Assembly: GCA_900548195.1 (NCBI GenBank)
Contig: URJQ01000034.1
Coordinates: forward strand, 1-22,978
Direction: 5' to 3'
DNA: 22,978 nt
DNA from: an uncultured Prevotella sp.
GTDB taxonomy: Bacteria; Bacteroidota; Bacteroidia; Bacteroidales; Bacteroidaceae
The position numbers and the translations under genes are program-made. Of this stretch, positions 1 to 6,720 are shown one piece after another. Position 1 is the stretch's first letter. Each line of letters begins with the position of its first letter. The notes under the pieces were generated by a model that saw only the letters and a list, made by a program, of their open reading frames with translations, was not told the DNA's origin and made no database searches.

Positions 1-18
1 ATCGCGCTGACGCAGTTG
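1..18 (-). repeat. CAACnGCGTCAGC tag, copy 1
   Basis: Read on the minus strand this holds CAACTGCGTCAGC and is an exact 18-base match to plus-strand 21328-21345. Related tags (CAACGGCGTCAGC at 19794, CAACCGCGTCAGC at 20606) each sit just before a 7-bp repeat array. Here the window edge cuts off whatever follows it. It is followed on the plus strand by a small palindrome, TTGCGG-GA-CCGCAA (16-29). Confidence 0.7.
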
Positions 19-33
19 CGGGACCGCAAGGAG

Positions 34-80
34 GAGAACGTAACCAGTCTCCCCCTTACAGGGGGATAAGAGGGGGTCTT
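34..80. repeat. GC-rich palindromic repeat next to the greA stop
   Basis: A GAGAACGTAACCA tag (34-46) is followed by CTCCCCC (49-55), GGGGGA (61-66) and GAGGGGGTCTT (70-80). The last two bases overlap the greA stop codon (79-81, minus strand). The reverse complement of 61-80 shares 19 bases with 12386-12404 in the susD terminator. The tag and CTCCCCC core recur inverted at 1499-1547. The hairpin may stop greA transcription, but no T-tract follows it on the minus strand. Confidence 0.75.
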
Positions 81-546
81 ATTCAATAGTAATATTATCA
101 ATGCGAAGCTTGATAGTGCCACGTGGAATCTTAATATCCACCTCTTCGCCCACCTTATGATTGAGAAGACCCTGAGCAATAGGAGTCTTCACGGAAATCT
201 TGCCGTGAGCAAGGTCTGCCTCATTCTCGCTCACTATGGTATAGACCATCTTTGCCTTAGTGGCAAGATTTGTCATCTCCACCTTAGAGAGAAGCTGAAC
301 GCAGTCGGATGACAAGCGAGTCTTGTCGATAATCTTTGCATCAGCAAGAGTCATCTTAAGCTGACTGATCTTGTCCATCAACTTTGACTGTGCCTCCTTT
401 GCTGCATCATACTCGGCGTTCTCTGAGAGATCACCCTTATCACGAGCCTCTGCGATTGCTGCAGATGCCTTTGGACTTTCCACCGCCTCAAGACGATGAA
501 GCTCTGCCACGAGTGCCTCGTAGCCTTCTTTTGACATGTAAGACAT
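79..546 (-). CDS. greA: Transcription elongation factor GreA
   Basis: GreA binds RNA polymerase in the secondary channel and stimulates cleavage of backtracked transcripts, rescuing stalled complexes in the cytoplasm. The 155-residue length is normal. The N-terminal coiled coil (about residues 1-75) carries GDLSENAEYDAAKE, whose D39 and E42 correspond to the acidic tip residues that coordinate the catalytic metal. The C-terminal FKBP-like domain ends in a GEEVDIKIPRGTIKLRI strand region. I keep the first Met because the MSYMS start resembles Bacteroidales GreA as I recall it; Met4 is a weaker alternative. It is transcribed alone leftwards. The best promoter lies about 250 bp upstream at 800-831, so the mRNA would carry a long leader containing a structured element (674-796). 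Confidence 0.97.
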   Translation of the reverse strand: MSYMSKEGYEALVAELHRLEAVESPKASAAIAEARDKGDLSENAEYDAAKEAQSKLMDKISQLKMTLADAKIIDKTRLSSDCVQLLSKVEMTNLATKAKMVYTIVSENEADLAHGKISVKTPIAQGLLNHKVGEEVDIKIPRGTIKLRIDNITIE

Positions 547-673
547 ATTCTGTTTCTTTTTATTATTATTCTAATGGTTAGTAGGTCATTTGGCATTGCA
601 AGGTTAACACCATGAGATAGTTATTACCTCATTGAGCAATGACATCATAACCTTATTATTATAGGAAATCAAC

Positions 674-796
674 AAAAAAAAGAGAACCCCGACATCACTC
701 TGCTTTTAGCGACACCGGAATCCTTATCCTTATCAATAATGTGTTTTCTTTTCGACGGAACTTATTGAGATACACTCATCTCCTTATATGTTCCGT
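674..796 (-). ncRNA. Candidate small RNA or structured greA leader with terminator-like end
   Basis: Starting just downstream of a strong promoter (800-831), the minus-strand transcript would open with ACGGAAC, which pairs with GTTCCGT (7 bp, 790-796 with 755-761). That stem encloses a smaller GAGAT/ATCTC stem. Near the other end, CCGGTGTCGCT and AGTGATGTCGG (718-708 and 699-689) form 11 consecutive pairs including G-U. They are followed after 7 nt (GGTTCTC) by a run of eight T (681-674). This reads as an RNA of about 120 nt with an imperfect intrinsic terminator, or as a leader that attenuates greA. I do not recognise a named RNA family. The rest of the gap down to greA (547-673) is AT-rich with nothing else I can call. 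Confidence 0.45.
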
Positions 797-799
797 GTG

Positions 800-831
800 C
801 AAAGATACGCACATTTTCTGATACCACCAAA
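800..831 (-). promoter_or_regulatory. Bacteroidetes-type promoter for the greA leader
   Basis: On the minus strand, TTTG (831-828), a 20-bp spacer and TATCTTTG (807-800) match the primary-sigma consensus of Bacteroidetes (TTTG / TAnnTTTG). The predicted start near 793-797 coincides with the first base of the 5-prime stem of the candidate RNA. Confidence 0.7.
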
Positions 832-948
832 CTTTTTCACGAAAAAAACACTTCTTCTTTCCTTTTTGTTCCAATTTTGACTTTTTACATATATTATCGA
901 ATAGATTGATGGACATAATTGACTTTGAACAACATAACTAATACAAAA

Positions 949-980
949 TTTGGAGATTTCGGGAATTTGTCGTACTTTTG
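949..980 (+). promoter_or_regulatory. Bacteroidetes-type promoter for the SRPBCC gene
   Basis: TTTG (949-952), a 20-bp spacer and TACTTTTG (973-980) match the consensus. The ATG at 1012 lies 31 bp downstream. This fixes the start there, because an upstream in-frame ATG at 919 would precede the promoter. Confidence 0.75.
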
Positions 981-1011
981 TAGCAGTTTTAATAGATTCA
1001 TATATATCATA

Positions 1012-1497
1012 ATGGCTAAATACGAAAGTAAAATCAAACTCATCCCTGCTCCGGTAGAAGCAGTATATGCTAAGCTCAGCAACCTCGAAAACCTACGTCC
1101 AATTCTCGAAAATGCTGCCAGCAACCCGATGGTGGCGGAAAAAATGAAGGAAGCCGGACAAGACCCTGCGCAGCTGGAGAAGCTAAAAGATATCCAATTG
1201 ACCCCTGATAGCGTCGCTATACCAGCACCAATGGTGGGCACCATCGCGCTGTCTATCATCGAAAGAGAAGAAAATAAATGTATCAAATTCCAGACAGAGC
1301 AGTCCCCAGTAGAGGCTAACCTCTGGATTCAGGTGCTCCCTACATCCGAAATATCAACGCCATACGCCACTCCTGGCACAAAAATAAGAGTAACACTAAA
1401 GGCGGAACTCAACATGATGATGAAGATGATGATAGGAAAAAAGCTCGAAGGAGGCATCGACAAATTCGCTGATATGTTAGCTATGCTGCCGTATTAA
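1012..1497 (+). CDS. SRPBCC (START/Bet v 1-like) family protein
   Basis: A 161-residue cytoplasmic protein starting MAKYESKIKLIPAPVEAVY. The opening strand followed by a helix of the type VEAVYAKLSNLENLRP is characteristic of SRPBCC-fold proteins, which enclose a hydrophobic ligand pocket. The centre has paired strands (GTIALSIIEREENKCIKF, then NLWIQVLP) and the C-terminal helix is methionine-rich (ELNMMMKMMIGKKLEGG) and amphipathic. No ligand or partner can be read from the sequence. The open frame extends back to an ATG at 919, but the promoter at 949-980 favours 1012. It is monocistronic: a palindromic repeat begins immediately after the stop. Confidence 0.8.
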   Translation: MAKYESKIKLIPAPVEAVYAKLSNLENLRPILENAASNPMVAEKMKEAGQDPAQLEKLKDIQLTPDSVAIPAPMVGTIALSIIEREENKCIKFQTEQSPVEANLWIQVLPTSEISTPYATPGTKIRVTLKAELNMMMKMMIGKKLEGGIDKFADMLAMLPY

Positions 1498-1498
1498 G

Positions 1499-1547
1499 AG
1501 CCCCCCTCAACTCCCCCTTGGGGGAGCTTTCTTTGGTTACGTTCTCT
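1499..1547. repeat. GC-rich palindromic repeat upstream of the DUF559 gene
   Basis: CCCCCCTCAA leads into CTCCCCCTTGGGGGAG, a near-perfect hairpin, followed by GGTTACGTTCTC (1536-1547). The reverse complement contains GAGAACGTAACCA plus the CTCCCCC core in the same order as the copy at 34-80, so these are two inverted copies of one element. It lies between the SRPBCC stop and the DUF559 start. The DUF559 frame stays open back into it, from a TTG at 1518. Confidence 0.75.
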
Positions 1548-1595
1548 AATTATGGGTATTCCATCGTTTCATTTATTAGTTTATCAATAAGGTAT

Positions 1596-1979
1596 ATGGT
1601 AAAACCACCTTTTATGACAGCAGATCCGTTATGTTATGGATTACTAAAGGAATATGCAAACGAGAATCGGAAGCACCAGACGGAAGCAGAGCGGTGCCTC
1701 TGGGATAGCCTCAGAAATGGAAATACAGGCTATTCGTTCAAGAGACAGCATATCGTGGGAATGTATATTGCCGATTTTATCTGTATTGAAGCAAAGCTTA
1801 TAATAGAGGTGGACGGCGGGTATCATTCACAATGGGAACAGATGGAAGAGGATGCCAATAGGACACAAGTGCTGGAACAGATGGGATTTAGAGTCATACG
1901 TTTCAGCAATGAAGAGATAATAGGCGATATTGATAATGTTTTAGACGTTATAATATCTAATATAGAGCAACTACAATAG
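1596..1979 (+). CDS. DUF559 (Vsr-like PD-(D/E)XK) nuclease-domain protein
   Basis: Taken from the ATG at 1596 the protein has 127 residues. The NRKHQTEAERCLWDSLR region (about 24-40), the strand IADFICIEAKLIIEVDGGYH (58-77) and GFRVIRFSNEE (97-107) are the standard blocks of DUF559. That family is related to the Vsr mismatch endonuclease and the restriction-endonuclease fold, with D60, E71, D73 and H77 as candidate active-site residues. Its biological substrate is not established. No methylase or helicase partner is present. The gene sits alone, with a palindromic repeat just upstream and an inverted GGAACGTAAACC-like tag downstream (2013-2024). The ATG at 1614 is an alternative start. A longer 153-residue frame starting at TTG 1518 would be translated from the repeat and is less likely. 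Confidence 0.8.
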   Translation: MVKPPFMTADPLCYGLLKEYANENRKHQTEAERCLWDSLRNGNTGYSFKRQHIVGMYIADFICIEAKLIIEVDGGYHSQWEQMEEDANRTQVLEQMGFRVIRFSNEEIIGDIDNVLDVIISNIEQLQ

Positions 1980-2056
1980 CGTCTGATAATTGGCTTCTTG
2001 AAGTCATGATGCGGAACGTAAACCGAAATATTTCAAAACAATAAACACCGAATACA

Positions 2057-3505
2057 ATGAACAATATAGACCAACAGAAGCAAATGCAGTCAAGTAAAGA
2101 CGTGAAAGAGTCCTCAAGCAAGAAAGACATTCTAAAGAAAGCCTCCCCAGGGGGAGGTTTGGTGGGGGCGAAACTCTGGGAAAAAAACTACTCCATCAAC
2201 AAGGAGATAGAGCGCTTCACAGTAGGAAGAGACAGAGAAATGGACCTCTACCTCGCCAAGTATGACGTCCTCGGATCAATGGCACACATCACCATGCTCG
2301 AGTCTATAGGGCTCATAGGCAAGGAGGAACTGCCGCTATTGCTCGACGAACTCAGGAATATCTACGAGATATGCGACCGTGGCGACTTCGTCATTGAGGA
2401 CGGAGTGGAGGATGTCCACTCGCAGGTGGAGCTCATGCTGACGCGCAAGCTCGGCGATATGGGAAAGAAAATCCACTCCGGACGCTCCAGAAATGACCAG
2501 GTACTCGTCGATCTGAAGCTCTTCACCAGAGCGGCTTTGCGCGACATAGTACAGCAGACCAAGACGCTCTTTGACGAACTTATCTCCAAGAGCGAGGAAT
2601 ATAAGGACGTCCTTATGCCTGGTTATACACACCTCCAGGTGGCTATGCCGTCCTCTTTCGGACTGTGGTTTGGCGCTTATGCCGAGTCACTTACCGATGA
2701 TATGCTATATCTTCAGGCGGCTTACAAGATGACAAACCGCAACCCTCTCGGCTCTGCGGCTGGCTATGGCTCTTCTTTTCCGCTCAACAGGCAGATGACT
2801 ACCGACCTCTTGGGCTTCGATTCCATGGACTATAACGTGGTCTATGCGCAGATGGGACGTGGAAAAATGGAGCGTAACGTGGCATTCTCTATAGCAGGTC
2901 TTGCCGGTACAATGGCGAAACTCGCCTTTGATGCCTGCCTTTTCAATTCGCAAAACTTCCAGTTTGTCCTCCTTCCAAAGGAGTGTACCACAGGTTCAAG
3001 CATCATGCCGCACAAGAAAAATCCGGACGTCTTCGAGCTTATACGTGCCAAATGCAATAAGATTCAGGCGCTCCCTACACAGGTGACACTAATACAAAAC
3101 AATCTGCCTTGCGGATATTTCCGCGACCTTCAGATAATAAAAGAGGTGTTCCTGCCTGCCTTTGACGAACTGAAAGACTGCCTCGCCATGTGTGCATACA
3201 TCATCAATAAGATAAAAGTGCGCCGTGACATCCTCGACAATCCGATGTACGACCCTATCTTCTCCGTGGAAGAGGTCAACCGTCTGGCACAGAATGGTAT
3301 GCCTTTCCGCGATGCTTACAAGAAAGTAGGTCTCGACATAGAGGCTGGCAACTTCACTCCCGACAAGAATATCCACCACACCCACGAAGGTTCCATCGGC
3401 AATCTTTGCAATGACCGCATCCAGGCTCTCATGCAATCACTCCTCGATGGCTTCCATTTCGAGAAGGTGGATGAGGCTGAAAGCGCTCTGCTGGCAAAGC
3501 GATAG
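2057..3505 (+). CDS. argH: Argininosuccinate lyase with unusual N-terminal extension
   Basis: Last step of arginine synthesis: argininosuccinate to arginine plus fumarate, cytoplasmic homotetramer. The fumarase/aspartase superfamily blocks are all present: SGRSRNDQ (141-148), GYTHLQ with T191-H192, and the signature loop GSSIMPHKKNPD (313-324) with the catalytic serine. Canonical homology begins only at KLWEKNYSINKEIERFTVGRDR (from residue 39). The preceding residues are low-complexity and partly encoded by a GC-rich palindromic repeat (2141-2170). A GTG in frame at 2162 (residue 36), preceded by AGGGGGAGG, would give a 447-residue protein starting right at the conserved region. That may be the true start. 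The ATG at 2057 is kept because it opens the frame. No clear promoter was found in 1980-2056. Confidence 0.95.
   Translation: MNNIDQQKQMQSSKDVKESSSKKDILKKASPGGGLVGAKLWEKNYSINKEIERFTVGRDREMDLYLAKYDVLGSMAHITMLESIGLIGKEELPLLLDELRNIYEICDRGDFVIEDGVEDVHSQVELMLTRKLGDMGKKIHSGRSRNDQVLVDLKLFTRAALRDIVQQTKTLFDELISKSEEYKDVLMPGYTHLQVAMPSSFGLWFGAYAESLTDDMLYLQAAYKMTNRNPLGSAAGYGSSFPLNRQMTTDLLGFDSMDYNVVYAQMGRGKMERNVAFSIAGLAGTMAKLAFDACLFNSQNFQFVLLPKECTTGSSIMPHKKNPDVFELIRAKCNKIQALPTQVTLIQNNLPCGYFRDLQIIKEVFLPAFDELKDCLAMCAYIINKIKVRRDILDNPMYDPIFSVEEVNRLAQNGMPFRDAYKKVGLDIEAGNFTPDKNIHHTHEGSIGNLCNDRIQALMQSLLDGFHFEKVDEAESALLAKR
2141..2170. repeat. GC-rich palindromic repeat inside the argH reading frame
   Basis: CCTCCCC (2142-2148), a 2-nt loop and GGGGAGG (2151-2157) form a perfect 7-bp hairpin, followed by TTTGGTGGGGGCG. 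The arrangement matches the intergenic copies at 34-80 and 1499-1547. It encodes residues near 29-38 (ASPGGGLVGA), which look foreign to ArgH. Confidence 0.65.
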
Positions 3506-3515
3506 TCCATCAAAA

Positions 3516-3638
3516 GGTAATAGGGAATAGCCAATAGGTAATAGGAGATTAGCTTCGTCAGCTTGAGATATTACCTTGACAAGAAACCGAAAATGGCAGG
3601 ACTAATCTCCTATTACCCATTTCCTATTACCTGTCTCC
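3516..3638. repeat. Inverted array of 7-bp units, GGTAATA type, copy A
   Basis: The left arm is four consecutive heptads (GGTAATA, GGGAATA, GCCAATA, GGTAATA; 3516-3543) ending in GGAGATTAG. The right arm starts CTAATCTCC (3602-3610) and continues in phase with TATTACC, CATTTCC, TATTACC, TGTCTCC. The roughly 50-bp centre contains GCTTGAGATA, shared with copy B. It begins 11 bp after the argH stop and ends about 30 bp before the C10 protease gene. A transcript could fold into a long hairpin. No promoter of the TAnnTTTG type was found in this gap. Confidence 0.85.
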
Positions 3639-3668
3639 TTCCTATCCAACCCTAAACATCAAGTCAAT

Positions 3669-5993
3669 ATGAAAAGATTTCTACAACTCTTGGCAATGGC
3701 AATGTTAGCCATACCAGTCTTGGCGCAGCAACTTACGCCAGAGGAAGCAATGATGCGTGTAAAGAGAATGAGCGGCACAGCGCAGGCTAAAGCCACTAAA
3801 AGCCAGACACGCAAGTTGGTTTACACCATGAAGGCCGCCGTGAACGGTATGCCTTCAGCCCCTGAAAGCAATGACAATCTCTTCTATATCTTCAGTGATG
3901 ACAGGAGTTTTGTCATAGCAGGAGCCGACGAAAAGTTGCCGGCACTCATCGCTTACGGCAATTCCACCGCCTTTTCAGCGGACAGCATCCCTGACAATCT
4001 CCGCTATTGGCTCGATGATTACAAGGCGAAGATGTCGGCTGCACTGGCTAAAGGCGTCACTCTCACGTCGCCTACAGCAATGGGAACCCCTGTGGTGAAG
4101 CCGCTCATCACTGCCAAATGGGCACAAAACAAGCCTTTCAATAATGACTGCAACGATATAGGACAGTCATCAGTGACCGGATGTGTGGCAACAGCAATGG
4201 CGCAGATAATGTATTATCACAAGTGGCCGATGCAGGGAACGGGCAGCCATTCCTATTCTTACAAACTCAATTTTGGTGGCGATATAGGCGTGAAAACCAT
4301 CACTCCATCCGTTGATTTCTCCTCTCATACATATAATTGGAGCAATATGCAGGACGCTTACGGACTCTATGTAGATGAGGAAAGCGGCTATACCCAGAAT
4401 GCTTCATATACTGATGACCAAGCCGCTGACGTGGCATGTCTGCTCCATGATTGCGGAGTGTCGGTAGATATGAAGTACAATGGCAAAGCAAGTTCTGCCG
4501 TTTCTGGTAAGGAAGCCTACGCTCTGACGACCTATTTCGGATATGACCCTGGAATAACTTATCTGCTCAGGAAGTGCTTTACCGATGAAGAATGGACTCA
4601 GATGATATGCGCTGAGCTTGACGCCAACCGCCCTATAATCTATGGTGGTGTGAATAAGAATAATAAAGGTCATGGCTTTATCTGTGATGGTTACGACGAT
4701 GCAGGTTATTATCACATAAACTGGGGATGGCAAGGCAAGGCAAATGGCTATTATCTTATGGTGGGAACCAATGCGCTCAATCCGAATTCCTCTGGTGTAG
4801 AGAATGTTGGCTATACCGAAGGCAATGATATGGTTATCGGAATACAGAAGGCGCAGGCTGGAAGTTCGTACAATTATTTCATGTACTGTCCGAGAGCTTT
4901 TACAGTAGATGAAAGCCAAATTACGTCTAATTCTTTGATTTCAATAAATGGTCGTTTCTTTAATGGCACCATTGTAGCGGCAGATTTAGAGATTGGAATG
5001 CGCTTCAAGCATACTGTAGCCGATTATTCTTTGGATATATATTGTTATTCCGGAACGCTTAAAAGAGGTAATGGCTACTCATCTTACAGTTGCTATCCAA
5101 GTGATTTGCTCTATAACGGTGAGTATGAGGTATATCCTATCTATCGTGTCAAGGGTACAACGGAATGGAAAGTGATGCTCTACAATAAGTCCTGGGATAT
5201 CCCTACCACCACTTTCTCTGGCGGAGAAGAGCCTCCAGTGGTCAATCCTCCAGTGCCTGAGAAGAAGTATTACAATGTTTCAGTCACCTCTTCATCCGCT
5301 GACAAGGGCTCTGTCACCGTGGAAGGTGTCGCTGATGGCAAAGCGGAGGAAGGCTCTGACATCACTATCACCGCGGTGCCACGCGAAGGTTACGAGTTTG
5401 TGAAGTGGTCTGATGGCAGCAATGTCAATCCTCGCACCATCAATGTGAAGGATAACATCACCCTTACTGCCCAGTTCTCTGCCAAGAAATATAATATTAT
5501 ATATAAGGTGGATGGCAGTGATTACAAGACAGTCACCGTGGAATATGGCTCTGCAGTGACCCCAATAGCCGCTCCCGAGAAGGAGGGTTACACCTTCTCC
5601 GGCTGGAAAGGCTTGCCAGAAAGCACTATGCCGGCATCCGATGTGACGGTGTCAGGCACGTTCTCAGTCAATTCCTACACACTGACCTATATATATAATA
5701 ATGAGACAGTGAAGGAGATAGAGCTGGAATATGGCAGTGAAATCCCTGCCTTCAACTATGTTCCGGAGAATCCTTACCATACTTTCGTGGGATGGCGCAC
5801 CGATGGTTACACCGTCATGCCAGCCCATAATCTCACCTTCATCGCCGACTTCACCGACGGTATAGGCTCTGTCACCGCCCTTCCGCAAGGCGTAAAGATA
5901 TTCGATGCTTCTGGAAAACGCATCATGAAGCTCCAGAAAGGCTTGAATATCCTCGTCTATCCTGACGGTAAAGTCATCAAGGTGAATAGGTAA
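3669..5993 (+). CDS. Secreted C10 family (streptopain-like) cysteine protease with InlB-type repeats
   Basis: A 774-residue exported protein. A signal peptide (1-19, ending PVLA-QQ) precedes a Spi-type prodomain (about 20-125, with LFYIFSDDRSFVIAGAD), typical of C10 zymogens. The catalytic domain (about 140-395) has the nucleophile in TGCVATAMAQIMYYHKWP (C172) and the histidine in KGHGFICDGYDD (H335), followed by HINWGWQGKANGYY. A mid region of unknown fold (400-520) and a proline linker (EEPPVVNPPVPEKK) lead to about three InlB-type repeats (533-730), marked by EGYEFVKWSDG, EGYTFSGWKG and YHTFVGWRTDG. The tail GVKIFDASGKRIMKLQKGLN resembles Bacteroidales C-terminal tails linked to secretion. 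Likely role: extracellular or surface proteolysis after prodomain removal. The substrate is unknown. The downstream lipoprotein does not resemble a staphostatin-type inhibitor. Confidence 0.9.
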   Translation: MKRFLQLLAMAMLAIPVLAQQLTPEEAMMRVKRMSGTAQAKATKSQTRKLVYTMKAAVNGMPSAPESNDNLFYIFSDDRSFVIAGADEKLPALIAYGNSTAFSADSIPDNLRYWLDDYKAKMSAALAKGVTLTSPTAMGTPVVKPLITAKWAQNKPFNNDCNDIGQSSVTGCVATAMAQIMYYHKWPMQGTGSHSYSYKLNFGGDIGVKTITPSVDFSSHTYNWSNMQDAYGLYVDEESGYTQNASYTDDQAADVACLLHDCGVSVDMKYNGKASSAVSGKEAYALTTYFGYDPGITYLLRKCFTDEEWTQMICAELDANRPIIYGGVNKNNKGHGFICDGYDDAGYYHINWGWQGKANGYYLMVGTNALNPNSSGVENVGYTEGNDMVIGIQKAQAGSSYNYFMYCPRAFTVDESQITSNSLISINGRFFNGTIVAADLEIGMRFKHTVADYSLDIYCYSGTLKRGNGYSSYSCYPSDLLYNGEYEVYPIYRVKGTTEWKVMLYNKSWDIPTTTFSGGEEPPVVNPPVPEKKYYNVSVTSSSADKGSVTVEGVADGKAEEGSDITITAVPREGYEFVKWSDGSNVNPRTINVKDNITLTAQFSAKKYNIIYKVDGSDYKTVTVEYGSAVTPIAAPEKEGYTFSGWKGLPESTMPASDVTVSGTFSVNSYTLTYIYNNETVKEIELEYGSEIPAFNYVPENPYHTFVGWRTDGYTVMPAHNLTFIADFTDGIGSVTALPQGVKIFDASGKRIMKLQKGLNILVYPDGKVIKVNR

Positions 5994-6020
5994 TAATGTG
6001 TTGTTGGTAAAACATCAACA

Positions 6021-6110
6021 TATAAAATATCAATAAATAAAAATATAGAAACATATATAAAGATATATTTTTCAATATCATTTTATATTTTTATTTATTG
6101 ATATTTTATA
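6021..6110. repeat. Perfect 27-bp AT-only inverted repeat
   Basis: The arm at 6021-6047 (starting TATAAAATATCAATAAATAA) is exactly repeated as reverse complement at 6084-6110, around a 36-bp AT-rich loop. It occupies most of the gap between the protease and the lipoprotein gene. Function could be a bidirectional transcript end, an mRNA-stabilising hairpin or a relic of a small mobile element. Confidence 0.9.
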
Positions 6111-6152
6111 ATTCCAAGCCGTTACCGGCGGATTCTAAAACAACGATAACCC

Positions 6153-6719
6153 ATGCGAATAAAGCAAATAGCGGCACTATTGTCCCTCATCATCCTGTCA
6201 TCATGCACGGCAGACGAGTATGAATACACCACGGACTGGCAGTGTTATTTCCTCTTCGACACGTCTATCCATAATGTCTGCATACTCAATAACGCCCTGA
6301 ATCCCATGTCGTCAGGCGTGTTCTGCATGGTGAGACAGGAGCCGAAGAATGATGTCCTGCACCTGAAGATGCAGCTGCAGGACGGCAAGACGACGGACGA
6401 CGTTGCGATAACGACGGCTGCCGAGCTGCGCCGTTCCTGCATCCTTGGCGCAAGCAACGGTCTTGTGATAGGCTATTCCACGCTCGACCAGCAGCTTTAC
6501 GCATTCGATCTGCAGTGTCCCAACTGCCTTAAGGACAATTATCCCTACACGAAATACGCCCTGCAATGGACCAACAGCGGGCTTTGGCTCAAGTGTAATC
6601 ACTGCCAGCGGTCGTATGATCTCAACAACCGCGGCGTTGTGGCAAGCGGAGATGACGGCGTGAAACTGCTCCGTTACCGTGCCAGTTATGGCGGGCGGAT
6701 GCTTAGTGTGCATAATTAA
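6153..6719 (+). CDS. Small lipoprotein with Rieske-like CxxC...CxxC motif
   Basis: A 188-residue protein with a lipobox ending at C18 (LIILSSC). The acidic stretch CTADEYEYTT behind it resembles the surface-export signal of Bacteroidetes lipoproteins. The C-terminal half reads FDLQCPNC (C122, C125) ... WLKCNHCQRSYDLNNRGVVASGDDGVKLLRY (C148, C151). This follows the Rieske two-loop layout (C-x-H ... C-x-x-H), but with cysteine in place of both histidines. It may therefore bind zinc, or a rubredoxin-like iron, rather than a [2Fe-2S] cluster. No redox partner gene is nearby. It follows the C10 protease on the same strand after 159 bp containing a long inverted repeat, so cotranscription is uncertain. 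Function unknown. Confidence 0.7.
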   Translation: MRIKQIAALLSLIILSSCTADEYEYTTDWQCYFLFDTSIHNVCILNNALNPMSSGVFCMVRQEPKNDVLHLKMQLQDGKTTDDVAITTAAELRRSCILGASNGLVIGYSTLDQQLYAFDLQCPNCLKDNYPYTKYALQWTNSGLWLKCNHCQRSYDLNNRGVVASGDDGVKLLRYRASYGGRMLSVHN

Positions 6720-6720
6720 A

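Noticed and set aside
34..80. Intrinsic terminator for greA
   Set aside because: The hairpin is in the right place, but no run of T follows it on the minus strand, so it is listed only as a repeat.
919..1011. Upstream start for the SRPBCC gene
   Set aside because: The TTTG/TACTTTTG promoter at 949-980 lies inside this stretch, so a transcript from it could not include the ATG at 919.
1518..1595. TTG start giving a longer DUF559 protein
   Set aside because: The added residues come from the palindromic repeat and do not fit the family. ATG codons at 1596 and 1614 are better starts.
4404..4919. 171-residue frame antisense to the C10 protease
   Set aside because: Overlaps the catalytic domain of a well-supported gene and shows no family features.
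6115..6136. Fifth copy of the CTGTG-led hairpin (GCCG-TTAC-CGGC)
   Set aside because: The loop bases match, but the CTGTG lead is absent and the stem is only 4 bp, which could be chance.
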